In this document: piece by piece, positions 12,230 to 24,992 of the stretch | Numbering within the stretch: position 1 is the first letter of the stretch | Layout: each line of letters starts with the position of its first letter | DNA from: Lathyrus oleraceus | Taxonomy: Eukaryota > Streptophyta > Magnoliopsida > Fabales > Fabaceae | Assembly: GCF_024323335.1 (NCBI RefSeq) | Contig: NC_066581.1 | Location: 185,024,830-185,088,829 of the forward strand | Length of the DNA: 64,000 nucleotides | Direction: 5' to 3' | The notes under the pieces: model-generated | Databases searched by the model: none | What the model saw: only the letters and a program-made list of their open reading frames with translations | What the model was told of the DNA's origin: nothing | Position numbers and translations under genes: made by a program

Positions 12230-12476
12230 AATAGGTTGACATTTACGAGTCATGTGTTGACCTATTCAAGTCATGTGTCGACCTGTTGGAAGCATGTGTC
12301 GACCTGTGAGGTTATGTGATGTCTATAGGTCGACCTAAAGACTCGGCACATGACACAAAAGCTACAGACTTTTAATACTGTAGCATACGTGTAAACTTGT
12401 ACCATCTATGTGTCAACCTGAAGTTTAAAAAAGTCATCTATAGGTCGACCTGTAGTCGTATGTGTCGACCTGTAAT
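12230..12476. repeat. Reiterated GTCGACCTG-type motif in the LTR
   Basis: The word ATGTGTCGACCTG and variants, some inverted (TAGGTCGACCT), recur about eight to ten times at roughly 20-30 bp spacing. The same cluster is in the sister LTR (19285-19530), and weaker copies lie inside the element near 15040-15175. It may be a regulatory array or tandem decay; function unknown. Confidence 0.75.
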
Positions 12477-12693
12477 GAGGATTTTTCACTTAAAATCAAG
12501 TTTTTCATGCTTAACACAATATTTTGATGCACAAATATTTTCCAGACCATTTCCAACAATGTTGAGATGCTTCCTAATGCAAGAAAGTTTAAATGCACAG
12601 CTAGACTCAGACGATACCATCCAATGTACATAAATGTTATTTCCTAGTCTTGAAATCATTCAAAATATATCTAAATGGAAGGATGCACTCAAA

Positions 12694-12710
12694 TGCTTCC
12701 CCTTTTTTAT
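12694..12710 (-). other. Polypurine tract of the copia-like element
   Basis: The minus strand reads ATAAAAAAGGGGAAGCA directly upstream of the 3' LTR start (TGAGTGCATCC). This is the expected position and composition of the plus-strand primer. Confidence 0.8.
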
Positions 12711-13186
12711 GATGGAAAAACTTGAGATAATGCATTCTTGTTCATGAAAAACTCCCCATGAATGTGTATATTATATACTTCTCCCTCTTTAACAACATCA
12801 AAAAGAGACAGCACACACTATTGGTAGTATTACATATTCAATATACAATACATAAGAAATTCTAAAGATATGAAATATGCTCACATATATTCATCATATA
12901 TGAAATCAAAGAAGATTAATAAACAAAAAAAAATTAAAATAATAACCATAACCATTTAACACAACAACCATAGAAAAATCATTGTCTAAACTTCAAACAG
13001 TTAAGTAGTAATTGTCAATACATAAACCAAAAGAAAAACAAACCGTAATCCAAAATGCAAATGCACAATGACTCCACACATGATTTGACAAAATGCATAG
13101 TGATAACAAGAGACAAAAAAAAAATAAAACCAAGACACAGTCACAATAAATCAGTCTAGCACCACTCTAACTTCTCTCATGTCCTC

Positions 13187-14639
13187 TTAGAATACCCCTA
13201 TGTCTGCCTTGTCATTCACTGTGATATTGAGAAAATCCAAGAAATCACACATTTCAGGATATAACCTCTCATAATGCGCAAAATCCGCTTCTTGAGATGA
13301 AATCAACTGATTAATCCTGGCCAGAACATCAGCATGATTAACATTCATATCAGTATGTAAGGACATCAAGGACTCAGTCACATATGAAGCAAAAGCCTCA
13401 AAGTTGGAATCTTGAGTAGACATGTGTTGCTGCAACAGATGAAACTGCTCCATTTGTGCAGCTTCAAAGGTATCTCATCATTTGCACTCCTAAACATATC
13501 TCTCGACTTGTCTCATCTGCATATCTTGAAGCATAGTCATAATAAAGGTAGTATCAGCATAATTAGTACCAAAATCTGCACCATGATCATCACCACAGGG
13601 AGCATCATGCATAACAACATCTTGTTTCGCAACATCATAATGAGCCCCTATAGGTGGCTCATCATCCCTGTGAGCTTCCGTTGTGTTATCGCCATATTCA
13701 ATAAGATCATCAAAATTATACACCTTCATGCCATGCTTACTCAAGCATAGATAGTACACCCAACGACTTGCATCCCAAAAGTAGTTCATGTCAACCAGTG
13801 TACAGTGAGAAAATTCTTGAGACGAACCAGGAGATTTGTAGGTAATATTCGGCAAACCAATGTCAAAGTAGTTTAGAATCTTAGAAAAAAATCATAGAGG
13901 AATAGCAGAAGGATATGCCCTTGTTGCATTTTTTGATAGAGAACATACGAGATACAAAGTAGTGAGGCCAGTTAGTTTTGACCTTGTGCAGCAGAATGTA
14001 TACCAAATGAATCTCAACATTGTCAATTCTCGAAAACCCACCATTCTTTGGCTGCGAGATATGAGATACCACCCATAGCAGAATTCTTGGCACCATCTTC
14101 AAATGACCAGTGGTAATAGGATCATAACAGTCCTCATCCCGAGGAGCCTTGAGTATCTCATTCAAATGGAAACTCCGATTAAAATTTACATGAGTGTAAA
14201 GATCAGTTACTAACAGATCAACCTCGTCATCCGCATCAGCATCACCCACAGTAATACCAAACAAGATTTTCCATAAATCATTGGTAAATTGATAAACTTT
14301 GCTACCTATCAAAAACCTAAAGCAAGAACCTTATTTTTCATGTAGAACTAAGTAGAATACATGAGTAAGATCCTCATTGTAATCCTGAGCAAGTTATAGG
14401 AAATAGTCAATTTATTGATGCTCAACAAGCTTAACAACATCAGGTATATCCAAACAACCAAAATTAACCTACTTCCACATAAATTGTTTCACTATAAGAT
14501 ATGTTTAATGCTTCAACTCAAAATCCTTAGAATACTTCTTGGAAACCAAAGTAAACGGATTTTTGGCAGTAGTAGTAGAGGTAGTAGCCTTGCTTTTACC
14601 CTTAGTATCACTCTTGGACTTAGAAATCTTTGAATCCAT
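13187..14639 (-). pseudogene. Extra ORF of the copia-like element (plant-transposon-type protein)
   Basis: Starting from an ATG at 14639 the frame opens with a Ser/Thr/Lys-rich tail (MDSKISKSKSDTKGKSKAT), then a globular part with LWKILFGITVG, HVNFNRSFHLNEIL, HLKMVPRILLWVVSHI and IHLVYILLHKVKTNWPHYF, then an acidic His/Asp-rich stretch and a C-terminal helical part (13453-13187). Several stops and frameshifts break it. The pattern recalls the 'putative plant transposon protein' ORFs that sit downstream of pol in some plant retroelements, but that assignment is from memory and only moderately sure. It occupies the 3' position where Sireviruses carry an envelope-like gene. Confidence 0.5.
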
Positions 14640-16102
14640 GGAAAATATTGAAACAAAAGTACGCACACCAAGTGTTTGATGAAATGTTTAAATGAAAAAT
14701 GAATGAGTATGAAATATTTTTGAATATCCATACACTCAAGCAAGACACACAATCACAACAGCATACAAAGATGAGAAGATAATCCAAAAATAAGTAAGAA
14801 TTTGAAACTTTTGTGACTTAGGGTGAAAAAAGGTTTTTTGAAAGCACAAGAAGGAAAAATAATATGAATGGAAGAGATTTGATAAAAGTGTGAATGAATA
14901 TGAAATGGGTTAAGAGAGACAAACAAGATTTAATAAGATTAAATGACTTTTATGGACAGAGATGAAACTAGGAAAGTTGATAGCTTGGATGCGTGTATAA
15001 GAAATGAAAAATGTTTGACCAAAAAGAAGATAATGAGTCAACCTATGAAGTCACATGCTGGCCTATCGAGGTTATGTGTCGGCACAGACTGAAGCGAATA
15101 GAAAAAGAATTCAAAAAATCATTTTATAGCTCGACCTATCCACGGATGTGTCAACCTATACAACCATGTATCAACGCATTATGGACAAAATTTGACAAAA
15201 ATCACACTTATGACTTATGAAATTATTTTTGATGACTCACATTGACTTATGCATGGCTAATGAGTAAGAGACTTATGCATATGCAATGATTTGATGGTTT
15301 GAAAGAAATTAACATGCAAACATAAAAGTAAGCATGAGATGGTAAAAGATAATTATGAAATAAGAAAAAAGATTGAAATGATGACATTTAGTATAAAGCC
15401 ACTATACACATATGAAATGAAACACACAATGGTTGCATTGAAGTTTTTGAAAGTGAACAAACATCACACATATTATACACATACTACATCATATACCTTT
15501 GAAAAATAAACAGGTAAAATAAATACTTATGAAATAAGAAAAAAGATTGAAATGATATTACATCACCGTACGGAAGATTGAGGGTTCACAAGCATTCCAC
15601 GAGAAACTTTCGAAAAAAAGTTGAAATGAACGCAACAAGTGCCACAAACAGAACCAAAACGTTCTTACGACTTTTCTCTTTGTACAAGTATTTGAGAGTG
15701 CTATTAATAATGTACACAAACGTCTCATTGAATTGATGACCATCATAATAATTTGAATTTCAATATTGTTCAATTATGATAATCATCTTGCTCCTCCTCA
15801 CGCTTTCTCATCTTAGGTTGATCAATCCCTAATTTGATGAACTTGAGTATGTCTTGTTGAAGATTACCTACATCATTAAGAAAAATACATTTTCCTACAC
15901 TTCTCAGATATAAAACATTAATAATAATCAATACACTTATACCAATTAAAATAATACTAAAGATTGACCTCTTTAGTAACACATTATATCTTCCTTGTCA
16001 CCAAGTCAAGAAATAGAGAAATGTTACAAGCATTATGTCTTGAGCTTCCATGAACGAGACCTCATACTTTCTTCATAGTGCCAAGACATTTATCCTATAA
16101 GA
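14640..16102. other. Spacer between gag and extra ORF, no pol homology
   Basis: This is where protease, integrase, RT and RNase H would lie in a complete copia element. I find none of their motifs in either strand. Short GTCGACC-like words resembling the LTR cluster occur around 15040-15175. The rest is AT-rich with no meaningful frame. Confidence 0.6.
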
Positions 16103-17852
16103 TCAACAACTAGCGTTAGGTACCCAATATTCATTGGGTCCTTGATGATTAGTGAAGCCGTGGTTGCATTTAGGCAACCATTGATGATTGCATTTGGGGA
16201 CCAAGAGTCTCCTAATGTTACACTTTGCAATGGTATGAGCCTTCATGCAACAATAATGAAAATAAACATTGTGAGAAGATGCTCTTTTGATAATTGAACT
16301 CTTTTCAACATAACTATACCTTCTATAAGGATTATTAGAAGGAATCTTATATTTTGAAGTGTCAATAGCAAAAGTGACTTTGGGTTGCAAAGCCTTGTTC
16401 AACTTGGCTTTAAGATATCTCGACTCGTTTTTCCAAATATGACAAGTCTCACACCCAAACCATGAGGTTATATTATAATCACATTTATCTTTTAAAATCT
16501 CTAACATAGATTTCCTTAGATATTCCATATTCTTTTCATTTTCCAACATTTTAGCTTGCAAATGAGAGAAAATTCTTTTGTTTGAAGCAAGCTTTTTGAA
16601 AGCTTCAATGGCTTGTCTTTGTAGATTTTCAAAAGATTCTTGCAATTGAGAATAAGATAAGCCATAAGTAGATTTAGGCTTAGAGGGACTTACATTATTT
16701 TTATTTCCTTTTTTGGCCATGTAACACGTCTTTGCCGACTCATAGCTTGAGCTAGAACTTTCTCCACTTAAAGAACCATTTTCACTTTCCCAAGCAACAT
16801 AAGCCCTTCTAGGCTTATTGGATCTTTTGTGATTACCTTTTTCCTTTTCTTTCATAATTTGAGGACACTCCGGCCTAATGTGACCTTCTTTGCCACAATG
16901 GTAGCATGTACTTCTACCTTTACTTTTCTTCTTCTCATCTTCCTTTGAGTAATTTGACAACCTTTTGGATTTTCCATGATCCTTATTTTTGGAGTAGTTA
17001 TTTGCTTGTTCCCTCTGTTGTACTTTTTGATGAAAAGCCCATATATTCTTCATCAGAGTCTTCATCATCTTTAGTTTCACAATCACTAAGCTCACTATTT
17101 GAGGATTTTAAACTAAAAGTATTTATAGCAGTGGACTTCTTCTCTTCGACCTTGTCCTTACCTTTGTCTTTCTTCATCTTCTTTTCATACTCTTTTTCAT
17201 GTTTTCCCAAGCAAGTGAGGTCTTTCTCATGTTCTTCTAATTAACCAGACAAAGTAGTAAGATCAAGTGCTTTAAGATCATTCGCTTCTTTAATCGTAGT
17301 GACCTTGGGTTGCCATTCCCTATTAAGACATTTTAAAACCTTGTTAGTAGAAGTAGAATTTGAGATAGGATTACCTAGAGCATTCAATTTATTAATAAGA
17401 TGTGTGAATCTCTTTTGCATGTCGGTAATGGTTTTACCATGCTTCATATGAAAGTGTTCAAACTCTTGATATAATATGTTGATTCTATATTGTTTGACTT
17501 CATTAGATCCCTCATGGGCAACTTCTAGTGCATTCCACATAGCTTTAGCGGTTTCACAATGAGAAACACGATAATACTCATCAACACCTAAAGCGGATAT
17601 GAGAATATTTTGTGCTTTCCAATCATGTGACCACAACTTTCTATCATTATCATTCCATTGACCTTCCAACTTTGGTACGATGATGCCTTCACCATTGGTT
17701 ATTGTAATTTGGTTAGAACCATTGATGATGACCTCCCATATACCTTTATCAACGGTGTTGATATCGATACGTATACAAGCTTTCCAATAGCCATAACTTT
17801 TGCCAGTGAAAATAGGTGCTCTATTATACGCCCCTTGAGGTTCGGTAGTTCT
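16103..17852 (-). pseudogene. Copia-type gag of the pol-less element
   Basis: The N-terminal part contains APIFTGKSYGYWKACIRI, the usual start of copia gag, followed by a UBN2-type domain (17669-17241: NILISALGVDEYYRVSHC, AKAMWNALEVAHEG, LINKLNALG). A lysine-rich linker follows, then a zinc knuckle CYHCGKEGHIRPEC (about 16906-16865) and a second, degenerate knuckle CCMKAHTIAKC near the C-terminus. The protein ends at 16103 with GPNEYWVPNASC. At least two frame changes (near 17240 and 17050) break it. In a normal element the protease would follow here; it does not. Confidence 0.85.
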
Positions 17853-17890
17853 TATCTAAAAAGAAAATCTTAAGACCGGAAACAACCGTA

Positions 17891-17903
17891 GCTCGTGATA
17901 CCA
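17891..17903 (-). other. Primer-binding site (initiator tRNA-Met type)
   Basis: The minus strand reads TGGTATCACGAGC two bases after the LTR end. The copia consensus is TGGTATCAGAGC, complementary to the 3' end of initiator tRNA-Met; one extra base interrupts it here. Confidence 0.8.
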
Positions 17904-17905
17904 CT

Positions 17906-19747
<1,842 letters not shown>

Positions 19748-19950
19748 CAAAAACGGTATTTCTTATGTCAGCCTTAGCTTCTCTAGCCATCATGTTGGTA
19801 ATAGATCTCGTGAGTTGATCAATCTTGTCTTTCATTTCCTCCATATTCCCTTTAACCGAGTCCATATCCTTTCTAAGTGCAGTCTGATTTTATTTAAATT
19901 GATCCACGACCTTCTTGCATTGAGCTCGAGTTTGGAGAGTTAGGTTGTCA
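19748..19950 (-). pseudogene. Ogre gag, N-terminal part
   Basis: The minus strand encodes KKVVDQFK, a stop, then LRKDMDSVKGNMEEMKDKI and QLTRSITNMMAREAKAD, a coiled-coil-like start typical of Ogre gag. It is cut at 19747 by the copia-like insertion and continues at 10687. Just upstream is ORF1. Confidence 0.75.
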
Positions 19951-20218
19951 CGTTTGATGATAATGAGAAAGTATGGGAGGAAAAATGATTTCTTTTATTT
20001 TTAATGTATGCAAATAAAGTATGTATGAATGTATGAGGATGCATGTAAAAAATATTTTGTTTTTACTTCCTTGGGGGGAAATTTTTAATCAAAACCATAC
20101 AATTGATATAACGAAAGAAAAGACAACTTTTAATAATTCATGATAAAAAGGTTCATTTAGGACCAAATTCGTAACGTTAGAGTACTGGAATAAGAAAAAA
20201 CTTAGAACAAAACATGAA

Positions 20219-22032
20219 CTAAAGTGATGCCTCCATAGCTACTTTTAAGTGTGCCCTAAACTCCTTTAGCAGAACATCGCATAGCCTAACAAACTCGAGG
20301 ACTTCTTGAGGAGTAATGTGGAAGTTGGCCATATTGTCAACTCTTTTGAACATCCTTGGAATGTCTCGGACCATGTTATTGGTGAATTCTGCCAAGTCGG
20401 AATGCTCCATCCTCCATGCTTCAGCCATATCACCTTTTTCTTGAACTATAACTTGAGCAACATTGGAAAGATCCCTCAAGTACTGGATTTCTCCCTCCAA
20501 TTGCGTAACTTGGGATCTCGAAGCTTAATGGTCTTGATGTTGGAAATGCACCCGTTCTCAAAGATTTGGGAGCTCTTCGCAGGTCCTCTTCCAATCATAT
20601 GGTAACATTTTCTCAGGTTCGATCCTAAGTTGTTATTATCTAGAAACAGTAGCTTGAGATTCCACAAGTGCCCTTTCGAGTTCATGAATTTGAGTTGCTA
20701 AAGCGCTCTCCCTTTCTTGTTGTTCCCACATAGAAAGCTCCCATGATTTTTTCACCCCTGGCCTTCTATTTTCATAAGTCATGTCATAAATAATATACTC
20801 CAAGCTCTCTTTATCTCGCTCAAATTTGGCAATGGTCACTTTAAGGCGGTCGTCCTCTTCAATGGATTTAGGACTGAGATCAGGTTCATCTGGAAGGTAG
20901 GTTGGATCAATCTCAAAGGGTAACTTAATCAACTGTACTCTTTCTTTGACCCATTGGGTGTAGGAATCCTTGATTGAAGGGTCCTTCCTTTTTAGCTTAT
21001 TTTCTCTTACGTGCACCTTTTCCCATGCACACATGATTTTTCCAAACAAATTCTGAGGTATGGTACCCTCATTATGCAAGATGAAGCCTTCTAAGTTACA
21101 TTCCTCAGGTTTTTCCCATACATGGTGACCTAATTGCCTCATAGCCAGTATTGGAATATAGTTAATACACCCCTTGGAGCCAATGACGGGTACATTAGGA
21201 AAAATTTCGCAATTGACAATTATACCTTTGGTATATATCTTCTTAGTGTACCAAAGGATTGATTTCTCATTGAGGGACCTTTTTAAGCCCATGCATGATT
21301 TCCCTTAGTCTCTGCCATATAGATATCCTTGTAAAGTTGTGAGGCAAACCATTGGTACAAAAACGGAATACAACAGCGTAAATGACCCTTTCTCTTTGTT
21401 TTGGCAAACACTAATGGTGTAGTATACGTCAGCTAGCAAAGCAGGTACTGGATCTACCTCTTGATTCTTTACATCCCATAAGACGTTAATATCAGCGGCG
21501 TCAACAAAGTCAAACACATTTGGGAAAAGGACTATCCCAAAAATTAATAGAGCCAAAACATCAACAAAGGATCCCCATCTCTCTACCCATGCCATTCTCC
21601 GAGCTACTCCCTCCAAGTAACTTATTTTGAGACCTTGGATGTCTATGTCTTCCTTATAGTGTGGAAACATATCTTCAGTAGGTATCCCCAAAGTTACAAC
21701 CAATTCCTTAGGTTTTACCTTTTACCCCATACCCATATATGGTCATTTTCTATCTGAAGGTCCAAGTACAACCCAAATTCTTCTAGCGTGGGGGCTAGCA
21801 GAAAATCTTTAAATAAGAAACACCGTAGGGGTGGATCATAAAAGTGAGCCAAACCAGTGACGAGCTCTATTTTTACAGGGACTCTCAAGAGATCGAGAAT
21901 CCTCTCATACTTAAGTGTGAACTTCCTCTGAGTAGAGTTAGGCATTAGTTCTTGGAGAACCTTTAGGTTTTGCAAATTTAGCATTAGTGCCTTAATACGA
22001 AGGGTTTTCCTTTTATTTGAGTTCATTTTCAC
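20219..22032 (-). pseudogene. Ogre ORF1 (extra ORF upstream of gag)
   Basis: Consecutive frames (22032-21715, 21703-21305, 21292-20636, 20500-20219) form one broken gene. Landmarks are FYDPPLRCFLFKDFLLAPTL and EEFGLYLDL, LEGVARRMAWVERWGSFVDV, LALLIFGIVLFPN, LWDVKNQEVDPVPALLADVY, GCINYIPILAMRQLGH and YTQWVKERVQLIKLPF, with a coiled-coil-like C-terminus. I recognise this as the ORF1 that lies between 5' LTR and gag in legume Ogre elements (a plant-specific domain of unknown function). Three or more frameshifts make it a pseudogene. It resembles plant mobile domain proteins only loosely. Confidence 0.85.
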
Positions 22033-22764
22033 AAAGCATCTACAAAAAAAATTGAATCCCCCAAAATATGGTAAATATATGCAAAAGGGCCCATTTTAAT
22101 GCAAATGATATGATGATACGAATGCCTTTAGTGTTGGGGTAACATGTCAGTATGCCCTATATTGGATAGGCTTCTTACGATTAGGCCGAATCTAAGATTA
22201 GACTACCCAATCCCCTCACTTGTAGGATATAAAGTTTTTTTTGCAAGATGGTAGCCTAGAGTCATGGACTATACCCTTGTTTTACCATGATAAGGAGCAA
22301 ACCTTCCTACGGTAATCCTTTGGGATGTGTCTCATCTAGGCGGGACCTTAGTAACGACCCTTGCGGGTTGATAAGCTCACCATGAGTTGAAGGGGTTGTA
22401 GAAGAGGTCCCTAGACTCATGGACCAAATTCAAAGTTTCACCATGAAGAAATGTCAACCTACTCTAGGAGGAATCATCATCAAAGTCCCCACGGGATGAG
22501 AACCTCAGTGGTCAAGACAGGACGACCCCTTACTTAAACTTATTACTCTTTCCTCAAGCCTGGGTTTTGGCTTTACACATAGCAATTGTCCCAATAGATC
22601 ATATATGAATAATAAAATAATATTAAAATATGAAATAAAAATATAATAAAAAAAGATAAATAAATAATCACAAAGAAAACAAAATAAAACAAGGAAACAA
22701 GGAAACCCACAAAACCCTAAAACTAAGAGATATGATGGACTCTCTTTCGGGAAAGTATAAGAAC
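22033..22764 (-). other. Untranslated leader of the old Ogre
   Basis: About 730 bp between the PBS and ORF1 with no conserved frame, consistent with the 5' untranslated region of an Ogre transcript. Confidence 0.65.
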
Positions 22765-22782
22765 TCCCTAGTAGAGTCGCCA
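22765..22782 (-). other. Primer-binding site of the old Ogre (tRNA-Arg type)
   Basis: The minus strand reads TGGCGACTCTACTAGGGA, two bases beyond the LTR. The younger Ogre/Tat element at 37508-37527 has TGGCGACTCCACTGGGGATA at the same position. Ogre elements are reported to use tRNA-Arg as primer; the 3' TGG matches the tRNA CCA end. Confidence 0.8.
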
Positions 22783-22784
22783 AC

Positions 22785-24992
22785 TATTGCGGATGGAAAA
22801 ATGACAGATTCGCCACCATCATTTATTCGTTCCTAAGGAACAGGAAAATAATAAAAAAAACCTATAAACTAAGGGTGAGATGCTAGGTTCGGGAGTCGGT
22901 TAAGTAAAGGGAAGGTACTAGGCACTCCTTACCTCCATTGTACTCAATGGGATCCTCCTCTAATTCTAGGGTTATTATGTGTTTACAGATGTTTGCTTGA
23001 TTATCATTAATTGTTACTTATTTGATATATTTAAAATATTTTATTTAAACAGACAGGAGACCAAAAAAAGATTTTTTATTGTCGTACTCGCTGGAGTTTA
23101 CAACTCTATGCCTACGTACCTTCGTATTAGGCGAGAGATCAGAGTACCGTAGTTCTTGTATAAAAAAATTTATTTGTTGAATGTTTTTATCCCTTAAAAG
23201 TTCTAAAGCATTTGGGGGCGGAGAAGTGATTGATTTTAAGAAAACGTCTCAATACACTAGGCTAGAGGACTTACAGTTTGAAGTGTGTTAAATTGATTTT
23301 ATCCCTTAATTGTTTTGCAAAAATATAATATTTAATTTATTTAAGAAAATAAATTAGTGATTATACTTGAATATTATACATAACCCTTATCCCTAATTTT
23401 ATCCTTGATTTTATCCCTTGAATTACTCATAACTCTTATCCCATTGATTATTATCCCATTTGATTGCAAAAAAGTAATTTAATTTAATTAAGAAAAATAA
23501 TTAATTAAGATGCAATGTTATATATTCCTTATCCCGATTTTATCCCTAATTTTCATCCCTTAAGACCTTAGATATTATCCCTGATTTTATCTCATATTTC
23601 TTGATTTAATTAACCCTAATACAAATAATATAAATCCCTAGTTAATTAAATATGACTATTATAATTAAATAATCAAATTAAATCATAAAAATAACTTATC
23701 ATGAATAAATAAATTAAAAAACCCTAATTGTTAGTTTAATTGAATTAATCATAAAGTTTCTAAATTAATAGTCAACATTAATAATAAATTAAAATTAATT
23801 AACTAAAAAGGGGGGGGGGGGTGTATTTTTAACTAAGTTATCAATGAGCTTGAAATGAGGGGTGTGATTAGCAAGGGCTGGAAAGCCCATTGCTTTATGA
23901 AGCCCGCGTTGGCCTGAGGTCCATGGGAGAGAGAGTCAAAATGCTTACTCTCTCTGGAAGCATTGGATTAAGCTCATGATATTAAAGCAGATCTCATGAG
24001 GAACATTTGATGAACATATTGGCCAAGTAACCAAAATCATTGGCTCATATGGACATTCAACTAGGGTGCGGACTATTTGTACAGGCAGGGGGGCAATCAA
24101 AGTTAATAGATCACATGGCCATTAGGGGGCCACATGTTGCTGATAGGGAGCTCCGTTGGGGGATACTTAAGTGAATCCCCTTCAGAAATGTTCATTTTTC
24201 ATTTCCCTTTTCTCTCTCTTTTCTCGTTATCTCTCTACCTCCTATTAACCTCTCCCTGCAGCCACCCCTTCTCCCACCCTGAACCACCTTTAACTGGGAT
24301 CTTCATGTTAATCATGACTATGAAGAACTCCCACCTATAAACCGATCCCCCACCGCCCACTTCCCTGAAACCCAGAATCCTAATGAATCATGAACCTTGG
24401 CCCCTTTTCCAGATGGACCCTAGCCCTACCCAGATGAATCCTAGGGTTCATCACATGAACCCTAACCCTATCATATAAGAACACTAACCTTAAAAAAATT
24501 CTATAAACCTCCAAACACATATCCAATCTCCTCAAACTCTTAACCGAACCCCCCACAAACAGATCAAACAAAACATAAACCCTAGATCCTTCTAATATGA
24601 TACCTAATCCATATTAACCCTAAATTCTACCCCTAGTCTACATATAAATACAACAATAACAACAACATAGGAGCAGACAAATGACAAAATAATGGAAGAC
24701 GTTCTACCAACTTACGAAATCGAGGAGTATTTCGGTTCAAAATGTGAATTTCAATATGCTCATTCTGCTCTAAATCTTTCACTTATTTCTTCTTTTAATT
24801 CCTCTGTATTTTTCTTTATGGATGCGAGGTGCAAGGATAAGCTTAGGAGAATTAGGGTTTCGATGTGAAACCATAATTTTACTGTAATTCAAGCTCTAGT
24901 GAGGGTTTGGTCGCAGCAGCAATTCGAAACTTTTTTGGGTTTTTTAGTCCTTTTAATCCAGTTTTAGCATTAGATTTTTATAAGTTAGAAAT
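22785..24992 (-). repeat. 5' LTR of the old Ogre, 3' portion
   Basis: Begins next to the PBS and shares GGGAGTCGGTTA…AAGGGAAGGTA with the start of the younger element's LTR, showing the two are related. It is AT-rich, with a G-run near 23811. At 24992 it is interrupted by the young Ogre/Tat element and resumes at 41895. Confidence 0.82.
24988..24992 (+). repeat. Target-site duplication GAAAT (left copy)
   Basis: GAAAT immediately precedes the TG of the left LTR; the second copy is 41895-41899, immediately after the CA of the right LTR. A 5-bp duplication is the gypsy integrase signature. Confidence 0.92.
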
